Assembly: GCA_025698865.1 (NCBI GenBank)
Contig: JAILWQ010000008.1
Span: forward strand, 1-64,000
Source of the DNA: Erythrobacter sp.
Lineage (GTDB): Bacteria > Pseudomonadota > Alphaproteobacteria > Sphingomonadales > Sphingomonadaceae
Length of the DNA stretch: 64,000 bases
Reading direction: 5' to 3'
The position numbers and the translations under genes were made by a program. Within the stretch, counting starts at the first letter, position 1, and the number at the start of each line of letters is the position of its first letter. This document shows positions 41,732-51,446 of the stretch, piece after piece. The notes beneath the pieces were generated by a model. That model was not told where the DNA came from. It did not search any database and saw only the letters and a program-made list of their open reading frames with translations.

Positions 41732-42664
41732 TCAGCAGCCGGCTTCGCAATCGCGCGTCTGTTCGACCTGCAGCGTCACATGGCCGATCCGGTGGTGGTG
41801 CTCCAGCTCGTCGGCGATCTCGCGCAGGAACGCATCGCCGGGATGTCCCCCGGGCATGACGAGATGCGCGGTGAGCGCGGTCTCGGTCGTGCTCATCGGC
41901 CAGATGTGAAGATCGTGAACCGCTTCGACGCCGTCACGGGTTCTGAGGTAATCGACCACCTCGGCTTCGGATACGTTTCTGGGCACCGCCAGCAGGCTCA
42001 TCGCCACGCTGTCCTTCAGCAGGCCCCATGTGCCCCAGGCGATTATGGCGACGATCAGCAGGCTGACCACCGGATCGATCCACGCCGCCCCGGTCCACAG
42101 GATCGCGAGCCCGGCAATGACGACGCCGAGGCTCACCAGCGCGTCGGCCGCCATGTGGAGGAAGGCGCCGCGAATGTTGATGTCGTGCTGCCCGCGCATG
42201 AACATGGCGGCAGTCCCGGCATTGATGACGATGCCGATCCCGGCGACGATCGCCATCGTCTCGCCCTGCACGGGGGCGGGCTCGGCGACCCGGCGCAGCG
42301 TCTCGAACAGGATCGCGCCGATCGCAACCAGCAGCAGCCCGGCATTGGCGAGGGCCGTGAGAATGGTCGAGCTCTTGTAGCCATAGGTGAAGCGGTCGGT
42401 GCGCGGACGCTTGGCCGCGACGCTGGCGCCCCAGGCGAGCAGCAGCGCGAGGACATCCGACAGGTTGTGCCCCGCATCGGCGATCAGCGCCATCGACCCG
42501 GAAATCCAGCCGTAGATCGCCTCGATCGCGACGAAACCGGAGTTGAGCACCACGCCGATCAGGAAAGCGCGGCCGAAATCCTTGGGGGCGTGTGCGTGCG
42601 CGTGGGAATGCTCGCCACCATGCACATGCTCGGCCGAATGATCATGAGAATGGTGAGCGCCCAT
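41732..42664 (-). CDS. Cation diffusion facilitator (ZitB/CzcD type)
   Basis: An inner-membrane divalent cation exporter, most likely for zinc. A His-rich N-terminus (HHSHDHSAEHVHGGEHSHAH) precedes six membrane helices. The metal-site motifs HNLSD (helix 2) and HMAAD (helix 5) are both present, followed by a cytoplasmic domain (VHDLHIWPMSTTE). Length 310. Its stop touches the end of the phosphatase pseudogene, and mtgA lies just upstream on the same strand. Confidence 0.93.
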   Translation of the reverse strand: MGAHHSHDHSAEHVHGGEHSHAHAHAPKDFGRAFLIGVVLNSGFVAIEAIYGWISGSMALIADAGHNLSDVLALLLAWGASVAAKRPRTDRFTYGYKSSTILTALANAGLLLVAIGAILFETLRRVAEPAPVQGETMAIVAGIGIVINAGTAAMFMRGQHDINIRGAFLHMAADALVSLGVVIAGLAILWTGAAWIDPVVSLLIVAIIAWGTWGLLKDSVAMSLLAVPRNVSEAEVVDYLRTRDGVEAVHDLHIWPMSTTETALTAHLVMPGGHPGDAFLREIADELEHHHRIGHVTLQVEQTRDCEAGC

Positions 42665-42669
42665 CGCAG

Positions 42670-43338
42670 CTATTCGTAAACGCAGGCGTCGAGGCCGTCA
42701 CGCCCGACCACGCCGATCCGCGCGGAGATCGTGTTGCCGTGCCGCCGCAGCCAGCCGCCCGGATTGACCACGGAGCGTTCCTTGGGCAGCGGAAGCGCGG
42801 CGGCCATCCGCGCGGCTTCAAGCGGGGTCAGCGAGGCTGCGGACTTTCCGAAATAGCGCTGCGCTCCCGCCTCGGCTCCGTAGGTCCCGATCCCCGTCTC
42901 GGCGACGTTGAGATAGACCTCCATGATCCGGCGCTTGCCCCAGATCTGTTCGATCAGGAAGGTGAAGCCGGCTTCCAGCCCCTTGCGGAAATAGCCGCCG
43001 CCCTGCCACAGGAAGACGTTCTTGGCGGTCTGCTGGCTGATCGTCGAGCCCCCCCGAATGCGCCCGCCTTCGGCATTGCGGCGGAAGGCGTTCTCGATCG
43101 CTTCCCGGTCAAAACCGTCATGGCTGCAGAACTTCCCGTCCTCGGCGGCGATGACCGCGCGCACGAGGTTGCGGTCGATATCGGCGAGCGGCTCCCAATC
43201 CTTGTTGATGCCGTTGGAATCCATCAGCATCGTCGCAGTGACCGGCACCGGCACGAACTTGAACAGCACGACCAGCGCCAGCGCGAGCGCGATCAGGCCG
43301 AAGAGGAACTTGAGGACGAACCGGACGAGGAAACCCAT
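42670..43338 (-). CDS. mtgA: Monofunctional biosynthetic peptidoglycan transglycosylase
   Basis: A GT51-family enzyme that polymerises glycan strands from lipid II. One N-terminal membrane anchor (FLFGLIALALALVVLFKFVP) is followed by the catalytic motifs AAEDGKFCSHDGFD (catalytic Glu), GGSTISQQTAKN, RKGLEA and EVYLN. Length 222. It lies upstream of the zinc exporter gene with a 5-bp gap, so the two may share a transcript. Confidence 0.93.
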   Translation of the reverse strand: MGFLVRFVLKFLFGLIALALALVVLFKFVPVPVTATMLMDSNGINKDWEPLADIDRNLVRAVIAAEDGKFCSHDGFDREAIENAFRRNAEGGRIRGGSTISQQTAKNVFLWQGGGYFRKGLEAGFTFLIEQIWGKRRIMEVYLNVAETGIGTYGAEAGAQRYFGKSAASLTPLEAARMAAALPLPKERSVVNPGGWLRRHGNTISARIGVVGRDGLDACVYE

Positions 43339-43725
43339 GGGCGCGATCTAACGCGATCGGCAGAACCGGGCAACGACCGGAAGTGCGGGTCGGAACGCCC
43401 ACGTTCGTTGCACCTAACTAAAGTGAGTGTTGCCGCAGTGCAGCATTCGTCGTCAATTCGCGACGCCATTGCACTCGGCGCGCAAGTGGATGTCATCGGG
43501 CCGTCACAATTCTCAACGGAGAAAATCGTTCCATTTCCGGGATTTTTTCCAAGCCGGGTCTGCGCAGGGCGCCGGGCCTCTCCTTTGTGTAACCGAAATG
43601 TCACCAAATACCGTCTGGACCGTAGGGGCGAGCCGAGTAGAGGGCGGCCCGGGTCGGTCGGGTGTCGCGTGCGATTCGCGAAGCCGAGACCGCCGGAAAC
43701 ATCTCGCGCTCCTGAGGTTTTCAAA
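43339..43725. promoter_or_regulatory. 387-bp divergent regulatory region between mtgA and a TonB-dependent receptor
   Basis: No gene is supported here. It must hold promoters for mtgA (minus) and the receptor gene (plus). A weak stem (AAAATC at 43522-43527 with GATTTT at 43541-43546, then more T) looks like a small terminator or attenuator. A frame open from 42592 runs through it in line with the receptor gene but has no start or signal sequence of its own. Confidence 0.4.
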
Positions 43726-46700
43726 ATGCATATCAGATTTCTCCTCGCGGCCGGTGCCGCCAGTGTCGCTCTCGTCGCCCCCGTTTCTGCTCCGCTTCAG
43801 GCGCAGGAGACCTCCTCGTCCATCCGCGGCACCGTGGAAGACGGCACCACGCCGGTCGCCGGCGCCGTCGTGACCGTGGTTCACCAGCCCTCGGGCACCA
43901 CCTCCACCGCCACCACCGACGCCGCCGGCAACTTCACCGCCAACGCGCTCCGCATCGGCGGTCCGTTCGAAGTGACGGTCGACGCGCCGGGTTACGAGAC
44001 CTCGACGGTTTCGGAAATTTATCTCCAGGCCGGCCAGCCGCTGCGCCTGCCGATCTCGCTTCGGGAAGCCAATGTCATCGTCGTCACCGGCGCCGCGATC
44101 CAGACGCGCCTGTCGGCCGCCGACGGCCCGACCACGGTTCTGACCGAAGAGGACATCGAGAACACCGCCTCGATCAACCGCGACATCCGCGACCTCGCCC
44201 GTCGCGATCCGCTGGTGACGATCGACCTTACCAACAGCCGCACGATCGAGATCGCCGGCAATAACGGCCGCCTCAACCGCTTCAGCGTCGACGGCATCCA
44301 GCTGTCGGACGATTTCGGCCTCAACAATGGCGGCTTGCCGACCAATCGCGGCCCGGTTCCCTTCGACGCGATCGAGCAGTTCACTGTCAAGGTGGCGCCG
44401 TTCGACGTTTCGGAAGGCGACCTGCAGGGCGGCGCGATCAACGTCGTGCTGAAGTCCGGCGGCAACATATTCCACGGCGGCGGCTTCTACTCCTACACCG
44501 GCGACGGACTGACCGGCGACACCGCCAAGGACTCGACCGTCAATCTCGACTTCAAGTCCGACCAGTATGGCGGCTGGGTCTCCGGCCCGATCATCCAGGA
44601 TCGCCTGTTCTTCATGGCCGCCTACGAGCGGACCAAGGAAGGCACGCCGTTCGACAACGGCTTCGGCCCGCAATTCGCGAACCAGGTCCCCGGCCTCACG
44701 CAGGGCGTGATCGACCAGGTCAGCGCGACCGCGCAGAACGTCTATGGCTACGACACGCTCGGCCTCATCGCCAATGCGAACGAGGACGACGAGAAGTTCG
44801 TCGCCAAGATCGACGCCAACCTTTCGGACAACCACCGCGCGGTGCTCACCTACATCCGCAATGTCGGCACCAACCAGTTCCAGCAGAACACGTTCCTCAC
44901 CGGTTCGCCCGCGCTTGGCTTCCAGTCGAACGGCTACGAGCTGAACGAGGAGATCAATTCGGGTCAGTTCGAGCTGAACTCGACCTGGTCGAACGTGTTT
45001 TCGACCACGCTGCGCGCGAGCTATCGCGACTACAACCGCAACCAGACGCCGTTCGGCGGCCGCGACTTCCCGCAATTCGGCGTGTGTACGGACTCAAATT
45101 CGGCTGGAAGCGCGACTTCTTGTGGCGGCACTCGTCTGTTCTTTGGACCGGACGTCAGCCGTCAGTCGAACGAGCTTAACACTGAGAACTTCAATGTCGA
45201 CCTGACCGCGCGTGCCGACCTCGGCGCCACGCAGCTGAAGTTCATCGGCGGCTACAGCCGTTCGAGCGCCTACAACCTGTTCCTTCAGCGGTCGCTGGGC
45301 GACTTCTACTTCGACTCGCTCGCCGACTTCCAGGCGGGTCGGGCCAACCAATTGCGCTATCAAAACGCCGTTCCGTCGAACGATCCCAACGATGCCGCGG
45401 CGCGGTTCAGCACCGACGGGTTCAATTTCGGTTTCCAGGTGGAATCGCAGGTGAGCGACACGCTGCAACTTATCGCTGGTGCCCGCTACGACCTGTACGG
45501 CAACACCGACCTGCCGCCGCTCAACCAGAATTTCCTCAATCGCAATGGCTTCAGCAACCGCTCGACCTTCAACGGCCGAGGCCTGTTCCAGCCGCGCGCG
45601 GCGTTCAATTGGGAAGCGACCGATCGCCTGATCGTTCGTGGCGGCGTCGGCATCTTCGGCGGCGGCACGCCGGATGTGTTCCTGTCGAACGTCTATTCGA
45701 ACACCGGTCAGTTGACGAACGAAGTCACGATCACGCGGGCGAATTGTGTCTCTCTCGGACTTTGCGACGCTCTCAACAACGTTACCGGTGATATTCCGCA
45801 GTCCGTCATCAATTACCTGACGACGAATGTCGGCAGCCTGCAGACGTCCAGCACGGATGCGATCGACCCGGACCTCGACATCGCCAACAAGCTGAAAGCC
45901 TCGCTTTCGGCGGACTACGAAGCCGATCTCGGCTTCCTCGGCGAGGGCTGGCTGTTCGGCGTGCAGTTCCTCTACGACAACACGATTGACGGTTATCTGT
46001 GGACGGACCTCCGCTCTGTACCGGCCGGTACTCTTCCCGACGGACGTCCGCGTTACACGACCAACACTCCTAGCCCTGCGTCGGCTATTTCCAACCGTGA
46101 CCTGCTGCTGACCAACACCAGCGACGGCCGGGGCTATTTCGGCACCTTCCGCTTCGCCAAGGAGTTTGACTTAGGGCTCGACATCTTCGGCAGCTACACG
46201 CGTTCGGACGTCAAGGATCGCGCGGCGTTGACCAGCTCGACCTCGTCTTCGAACTACGGCAACAACGCCTTCGTCGACCCGAACTTCCCCGCCTACGGCC
46301 GTTCGATCTACGAATTCCGCGACACCTGGAAGTTCGGTCTGAACTTCAACCGCGCGTTCTTCGGAGATGCGAACACGAATATCGGTCTGTTCGGCGAATA
46401 CCGCTCGGGTCGCCCGTACTCGCTCACGATGCTCGATAATTCGGGCAACCGTGGCGCCGTGTTCGGCACCGTCGGCAACCTCGGCAATCAGCTGCTCTAT
46501 GTCCCCACCGGACCGAATGATCCGCTGGTTCGCTTCGGTAATACCACAGTCACATCAAACGGAGTGACGACCGTCACGGCGACGGCGGCTCAGAACGAGG
46601 CGGCTTTCAACCAGCTGGTCGCCGACCTTGGTCTCGAGGGAGCGCGAGGCTCGATCATCTCGAAGAACACGCAAACCTCGCCCGATTTCTTCAAGGTCGA

Positions 46701-46989
46701 CCTGCACTTCGGTCAGGAAATCCCCCTGCCGAGCGTGCTGGGCTCGCGTCCGAAGCTGGAGCTCTACACGGATATCGAGAACGTGCTGAACCTGATCGAC
46801 AGCGATTGGGGCACGCTCCGCCAAGTCGAGTTCCCGTACAATGCAGCGGTCGTTCGCGTCAGCTGTGTTGCGTCAGACACTAATCCCTGCGCACAGTATC
46901 AGTACACGAACGTGCAGGCTCCGCAGGTCCAATTGCAGACGCGCCAGTCGCTCTACGCCATTCGCGTAGGTGCCCGGTTCCGGTTCTGA
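43726..46989 (+). CDS. Large TonB-dependent receptor with carboxypeptidase-regulatory-like domain (Oar type)
   Basis: A 1087-residue outer-membrane protein. A signal peptide ends near APLQAQ. A carboxypeptidase-regulatory-like beta-sandwich follows (~residues 30-115: SSSIRGTVEDGTTPVAGAVV…), then a plug (DRNINRDIRDLARRDP-like region) and a large beta-barrel ending RVGARFRF with terminal Phe. This Oar-like group is thought to move large substrates or proteins. GAGG precedes the ATG at 43726. A strong terminator follows, so it is monocistronic. The coding frame is open far upstream but lacks features there. Confidence 0.9.
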   Translation: MHIRFLLAAGAASVALVAPVSAPLQAQETSSSIRGTVEDGTTPVAGAVVTVVHQPSGTTSTATTDAAGNFTANALRIGGPFEVTVDAPGYETSTVSEIYLQAGQPLRLPISLREANVIVVTGAAIQTRLSAADGPTTVLTEEDIENTASINRDIRDLARRDPLVTIDLTNSRTIEIAGNNGRLNRFSVDGIQLSDDFGLNNGGLPTNRGPVPFDAIEQFTVKVAPFDVSEGDLQGGAINVVLKSGGNIFHGGGFYSYTGDGLTGDTAKDSTVNLDFKSDQYGGWVSGPIIQDRLFFMAAYERTKEGTPFDNGFGPQFANQVPGLTQGVIDQVSATAQNVYGYDTLGLIANANEDDEKFVAKIDANLSDNHRAVLTYIRNVGTNQFQQNTFLTGSPALGFQSNGYELNEEINSGQFELNSTWSNVFSTTLRASYRDYNRNQTPFGGRDFPQFGVCTDSNSAGSATSCGGTRLFFGPDVSRQSNELNTENFNVDLTARADLGATQLKFIGGYSRSSAYNLFLQRSLGDFYFDSLADFQAGRANQLRYQNAVPSNDPNDAAARFSTDGFNFGFQVESQVSDTLQLIAGARYDLYGNTDLPPLNQNFLNRNGFSNRSTFNGRGLFQPRAAFNWEATDRLIVRGGVGIFGGGTPDVFLSNVYSNTGQLTNEVTITRANCVSLGLCDALNNVTGDIPQSVINYLTTNVGSLQTSSTDAIDPDLDIANKLKASLSADYEADLGFLGEGWLFGVQFLYDNTIDGYLWTDLRSVPAGTLPDGRPRYTTNTPSPASAISNRDLLLTNTSDGRGYFGTFRFAKEFDLGLDIFGSYTRSDVKDRAALTSSTSSSNYGNNAFVDPNFPAYGRSIYEFRDTWKFGLNFNRAFFGDANTNIGLFGEYRSGRPYSLTMLDNSGNRGAVFGTVGNLGNQLLYVPTGPNDPLVRFGNTTVTSNGVTTVTATAAQNEAAFNQLVADLGLEGARGSIISKNTQTSPDFFKVDLHFGQEIPLPSVLGSRPKLELYTDIENVLNLIDSDWGTLRQVEFPYNAAVVRVSCVASDTNPCAQYQYTNVQAPQVQLQTRQSLYAIRVGARFRF

Positions 46990-47007
46990 TCGGATAACAG
47001 GTAAAGG

Positions 47008-47045
47008 AAAGGGGCCGCGAAGCAGATCGCTTCGCGGCCCCTTTT
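47008..47045. terminator. Strong terminator between the receptor gene and rpoH
   Basis: GGGGCCGCGAAGC pairs perfectly with GCTTCGCGGCCCC over a 5-base loop, flanked by AAA on the left and TTTT on the right. With A and T flanks it can terminate in both directions, serving the convergent receptor and rpoH genes. Confidence 0.88.
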
Positions 47046-47097
47046 CGTTGTGCTTCAAGTTATCCGGGGTGCTCCGCCCACCGACCTGACGCCCGGA

Positions 47098-48003
47098 TCA
47101 GGCGATGCCCGGCAGCAGCCTTTCGCCGGCGATCGTCTTCATCGCCTTTTGCAGCTTCTCGAACGCCCGCACCTCGATCTGGCGGATGCGTTCGCGGCTG
47201 ACGTCATAGACCTGGCTCAGTTCCTCCAGCGTCTGCGGGTTTTCCGTCAGGCGCCGTTCGGTGAGGATGTGCTTCTCGCGGTCGTTAAGGCTGTCCATCG
47301 CCTCCAGCAGCATGTCATGGCGGACTTCGGCCTCTTCGGCATCGGCGACGGTCTCGTCCTGCAAGGGGCGATCGTCGGTCAGCCAGTCGAGCCATTCGCC
47401 CGAGCCTTCCTCGCCATTGCGCATGCTGACATTGAGCGACCCGTCGCCCCCCATCATCATGCGGCGATTCATGTTGATCACCTCCTGCTCGGGCACGCCG
47501 AGGTCGGTGGCGATCTTGGCGACGTCGTCGGGGTGGAGGTCGCTGTCCTCGTAGGCTTCGAGCTGCTTCTTCATCCGGCGCAGGTTGAAGAACAGCTTCT
47601 TCTGCGCTGCGGTGGTGCCCATCTTGACGAGGCTCCAGCTGCGCAGGATGAATTCCTGGATCGAGGCCTTGATCCACCACATCGCATAGGTCGCCAGCCG
47701 GAAGCCGCGATCGGCCTCGAACTTCTTGACGCCCTGCATCAGGCCGACATTGCCTTCGGAAATGAGGTCGCTGACCGGCAGGCCGTAGCCGCGATAGCCC
47801 ATCGCGATCTTGGCGACGAGGCGCAGATGCGAGGTGACGAGCTGCGCCGCAGCTTCCGAATCCTCGTGCTCTTCGTAGCGCTTGGCGAGCATATATTCCT
47901 GCTCGGCCGTCAGCACCGGGAATTTCTTGATCTCGGACAGATAGCGGTTGAGGCTCTGCTCACCGCCGAGCGCCGGAACGCTCAAAGACTTGTTGTTGCT
48001 CAC
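47098..48003 (-). CDS. rpoH: RNA polymerase sigma factor RpoH (sigma-32)
   Basis: The heat-shock sigma factor. Region 2 (LVTSHLRLVAKIAMGYRGYGL, DLISEGNVGLMQGVKKFE) and the RpoH box QKKLFFNLRRMK, which separates it from the housekeeping sigma, are clear. Region 4 (LEELSQVYDVSRERIRQIEVRA) binds the -35 element. Length 301, typical of alphaproteobacteria. Such genomes may carry more than one rpoH. It directs chaperone and protease genes, including clp genes, in related bacteria. Confidence 0.95.
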   Translation of the reverse strand: MSNNKSLSVPALGGEQSLNRYLSEIKKFPVLTAEQEYMLAKRYEEHEDSEAAAQLVTSHLRLVAKIAMGYRGYGLPVSDLISEGNVGLMQGVKKFEADRGFRLATYAMWWIKASIQEFILRSWSLVKMGTTAAQKKLFFNLRRMKKQLEAYEDSDLHPDDVAKIATDLGVPEQEVINMNRRMMMGGDGSLNVSMRNGEEGSGEWLDWLTDDRPLQDETVADAEEAEVRHDMLLEAMDSLNDREKHILTERRLTENPQTLEELSQVYDVSRERIRQIEVRAFEKLQKAMKTIAGERLLPGIA

Positions 48004-48126
48004 GATAACCCTGACCTTTCTCCAGCCGGCTACGATGCCGCGGACCCCGGATGGGCATCCGCGGCGCTGAGCCGCTTGTTCCTGTATAACCGCCGGACGC
48101 CGCCGTTGAAGCGGGTTTCATCGATT

Positions 48127-49083
48127 TCAACGAGTGGTTTCGTCGATGAGTTCCCGCATGTCGGCGGGCATTTCGGCCCGGAAACGGACCGTCTCGCCGG
48201 TGACGGGATGTTCGAAACCCAGCTCCGCCGCATGGAGGGCCTGCCGCTCGAAACCGAGGTCGGCGAGGAGGGGGCGCAGCGCCTTGGGAGTGCGTCCGTA
48301 GACAGGGTCTCCCAATAGCGGATGACCGATTGACAGACAGTGAACGCGGACCTGGTGCGTGCGCCCGGTTTCGAGCCGGCATTCGATCAGCGCGGCGTGG
48401 TCCAGCCTCTCCAGCACGCGGTAGTGCGTGATCGCACGCTTGCCCCGCGAGCTGCCGGGATCGAGCACCGCCATCTTCTTGCGGTCGCGGTCCGATCGGC
48501 CAAGCCGGGCGTCGATCGTACCCTCGGCCGGGCTGGGGTGTCCGGCGCACAGGGCGAGATAGCGGCGGTGGATGGTGTGCGCCGCGAACTGCGCCGCCAG
48601 CCCTTCATGTGCGGCGTCGGTCTTGGCGACCACCAGCAGTCCGGACGTGTCCTTGTCGATCCGGTGGACGATGCCGGGCCGGGCGACGCCATTGATGCCC
48701 GAAAGCCGCCCCCGGCAGTGATGCAGCAGGGCGTTCACCAGCGTCCCGTCGCGGTTCCCCGCCGCCGGGTGGACGACCATGCCGGCAGGCTTGTCGACCA
48801 CGATCAGATGCTCGTCCTCGAACACCACGGCGAGCGGAATGTCCTGCGGCTCGAGATCGAGCGGTTCGGGCGGGGGCAGGGCAATGGCAAAGGCCCCGCC
48901 CCCGCGCATCTTCGCCGAGGCGCTGCTGGCGACCGCGCCCTCCACACGGATCGCCCCATCGGCCAGCAATCCCTTGATCCGCTCGCGCGAGAGACCGGTC
49001 GCCTCGGCCAGCGCCTTGTCGAGCCGGGTGGCGGAAGGGATGATCCCGGTGATGATTTCAGGCTCGGACATCGCTAGGCTCAT
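48127..49083 (-). CDS. rluD: RluA-family pseudouridine synthase, RluD type
   Basis: Converts uridines to pseudouridine in 23S rRNA. An N-terminal S4-like RNA-binding domain (RLDKALAEATGLSRERIKGLLADG) is followed by the catalytic domain with the motif GIVHRIDKDTSGLLVVAKT, whose Asp is the catalytic residue, and RTHQVRVH. Length 318 from the ATG at 49083; a start at 49071 (MSEPEI) is equally possible, as neither has a good Shine-Dalgarno. It is divergent from the JAMM gene with only 5 bp between starts. Confidence 0.92.
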   Translation of the reverse strand: MSLAMSEPEIITGIIPSATRLDKALAEATGLSRERIKGLLADGAIRVEGAVASSASAKMRGGGAFAIALPPPEPLDLEPQDIPLAVVFEDEHLIVVDKPAGMVVHPAAGNRDGTLVNALLHHCRGRLSGINGVARPGIVHRIDKDTSGLLVVAKTDAAHEGLAAQFAAHTIHRRYLALCAGHPSPAEGTIDARLGRSDRDRKKMAVLDPGSSRGKRAITHYRVLERLDHAALIECRLETGRTHQVRVHCLSIGHPLLGDPVYGRTPKALRPLLADLGFERQALHAAELGFEHPVTGETVRFRAEMPADMRELIDETTR

Positions 49084-49088
49084 GGGCG

Positions 49089-49484
49089 ATGGACCTGACC
49101 GTGACAAGCGAGGCTCTGGGGGCGATGATTGCCCATGCCGATCGTGAGGAGCCCGGCGAATGCTGCGGCATACTTTACGGGACAAGCAGGCAGATCGCGC
49201 GGGCGCAGGCGACCGCCAACGTGCATCCCGATCCGGCCCGTCATTTCGAGATCGATCCGCAGGCGCTGCTGGACGCGCATCGCAGCGCGCGCGGGGGCGG
49301 GGCGGAGGTGGCGGGATATTACCACTCGCATCCCAACGGTCGCGCCGCGCCCTCAGGGACCGACCAGGCGAGCGCATCGGGCGACGGGCGTATCTGGGCG
49401 ATCGTCGCGAGTGGAAAGGTGACCTTCTGGCGAGATGACCTGGAAGGCTTCCGCGCGCTTTCCTACACGGTCCGCCCCGGCTAG
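49089..49484 (+). CDS. JAMM/MPN metalloprotease (M67 family)
   Basis: A 131-residue zinc isopeptidase-like protein. The JAMM signature is complete: E24 (EPGECCG) and H79-S-H81-P…S89-x-x-D92. Such small bacterial proteins cleave C-terminal extensions of ubiquitin-like or ThiS-like sulfur carriers, or resemble siderophore-related hydrolases. No partner gene is adjacent. It is divergent from rluD and shares its promoter region. Confidence 0.85.
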   Translation: MDLTVTSEALGAMIAHADREEPGECCGILYGTSRQIARAQATANVHPDPARHFEIDPQALLDAHRSARGGGAEVAGYYHSHPNGRAAPSGTDQASASGDGRIWAIVASGKVTFWRDDLEGFRALSYTVRPG

Positions 49485-49590
49485 AAGCGCGCTCGTCGGG
49501 AATGCCGGTGATGGCCACTGGCGCGGGGCCGGTCATTGCGTCTAGGACAGTGTAACACGCGTAACACTCTTCAGGAAATCGTCTTACTGT

Positions 49591-50250
49591 ATGAACGAGG
49601 TGTCCTCCACCGAACTCGCCGCCCTGCTCTGCTCGCGGCTGTGCCACGACATGCTCTCGCCGGTCGGCGCGATGTCCAACGGGCTCGAACTGCTCGCCAG
49701 CGAGACCGATCCGGAAATGCGGCGCAACTGCATGGAGCTGCTGGAACAGAGCGCGGCGGTCTCGACCAACAAGCTCAAGTTCTTCCGCCTCGCCTTCGGT
49801 GCGGCCGGCGGCTTCGGCGAGCGGGTCCCGGTCGAGGAGCCGAAGGAGCTGGTCGAGGCACTGGTCGCGGACAAGGGCCGGATCGAGGTGCAGTGGGCGC
49901 TGTCCCACGCCACTCTTTCCAAGCCCGCGGTCAAGGTGCTGCTCAACTTCGCGCAGATCGCGATCGATGCGCTGGTGCGCGGCGGACGGCTCGATATCGG
50001 CGCGGAGCTGCGTGACGGGGCGTGCGAGCTGGTGGTCCGCGCCAGCGCCGAGCGCATCGCCTTCGACGAGGTCGTGGGCAAGGCGCTCGACGGATCGCTG
50101 CCCGCCTCCGATCTCTCGAGCCGCACCGCGGCGGCGCACATGATCGCGCTGCTGGCAAAGGAATGCGGCGGCGGTCTGCAATATGCCAGAGGTGACGACG
50201 CGCTGGTGCTCGGCGCGGTCCTTCCCGAACCGGAAGGCCTGATCGGATGA
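49591..50250 (+). CDS. chpT: ChpT-like histidine phosphotransferase
   Basis: A dimeric phosphotransfer protein that passes phosphate from the kinase CckA to the regulators CtrA and CpdR. The phosphorylated His is H19 in CSRLCHDMLSPVGAMSNGLELL, on the first helix of the dimerisation bundle. The C-terminal part is a degenerate ATPase-like fold. Length 219. The stop overlaps the start of the next gene by four bases. Confidence 0.92.
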   Translation: MNEVSSTELAALLCSRLCHDMLSPVGAMSNGLELLASETDPEMRRNCMELLEQSAAVSTNKLKFFRLAFGAAGGFGERVPVEEPKELVEALVADKGRIEVQWALSHATLSKPAVKVLLNFAQIAIDALVRGGRLDIGAELRDGACELVVRASAERIAFDEVVGKALDGSLPASDLSSRTAAAHMIALLAKECGGGLQYARGDDALVLGAVLPEPEGLIG

Positions 50251-51011
50251 GCGAGGGGGCGGGCGGCAGCGACTTCGGCAAGCCCGGCGAGGAACTGCCG
50301 GCGAGCAAGGACGAGCTGGTCGACCGGGAAGTCCTCTCCCCCAATCACGACGAGCGGACCCAGCCGATCTCGATGGTGGTGATCCACTACACCGAAATGG
50401 AGGACAAGGGCTTCGCCATCGAACGCCTCTGCGATCCGGAGGCCAAGGTGTCGGCGCATTACCTGATCGGCGAACAGGGCGAGGTCGTCCGCCTGGTGCC
50501 CGAGAACAAGCGCGCCTGGCACGCCGGGGTCTCCTACTGGCGCGGGCACAAGGACGTGAATTCGGCCAGCATCGGGATCGAGCTCGACCATCCCGGGCAC
50601 CGCTACGGCTATCGCGAGTTCAACGACGCGCAGTTCGAGGCGCTGGTCCCGCTGGTCGCGCGGATCGTGAAGCAATACGACATCCCGCGCGCGAACGTGG
50701 TCGGCCATTCGGATGTTGCCCCCGCGCGCAAAATCGACCCGGGCGAGTTGTTCCCGTGGGAGCGGCTGGCCGAATACGGTCTCTGCCTGCCGACGCCGAC
50801 CAAGCTGCGACGCGGCGATCCGTTCGACAACGACGCGGCCTTCTACCTCGCGCTCGAACGCTTCGGCTACGACATCACCGACGGGCACAAGGCGGTCGAG
50901 GCGTTCCAGCGCCGCTGGCGCCCGCGCAAGATCGACGGCGAGATCGACGGCGAGGTGCGTGCGATCCTGTTCCAATTGCTCTTGGATCGCGACCAGGGCC
51001 GGACTAGATAG
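50247..51011 (+). CDS. N-acetylmuramoyl-L-alanine amidase (AmpD/AmiD type)
   Basis: A zinc amidase_2 domain enzyme cleaving the bond between muramic acid and the peptide in muropeptides. MVVIHYTEM holds the first zinc His (H47); AWHAGVSYWRGHKDVNSASIGIE and NVVGHSDVAPARKIDPG hold the other active-site residues. A C-terminal segment (~185-254) resembles a peptidoglycan-binding domain. There is no signal peptide, suggesting cytoplasmic recycling as for AmpD. It is translated with chpT (ATGA overlap) and its stop abuts RNase P RNA. Confidence 0.9.
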   Translation: MSEGAGGSDFGKPGEELPASKDELVDREVLSPNHDERTQPISMVVIHYTEMEDKGFAIERLCDPEAKVSAHYLIGEQGEVVRLVPENKRAWHAGVSYWRGHKDVNSASIGIELDHPGHRYGYREFNDAQFEALVPLVARIVKQYDIPRANVVGHSDVAPARKIDPGELFPWERLAEYGLCLPTPTKLRRGDPFDNDAAFYLALERFGYDITDGHKAVEAFQRRWRPRKIDGEIDGEVRAILFQLLLDRDQGRTR

Positions 51012-51013
51012 GC

Positions 51014-51429
<416 letters not shown>

Positions 51430-51446
<17 letters not shown>
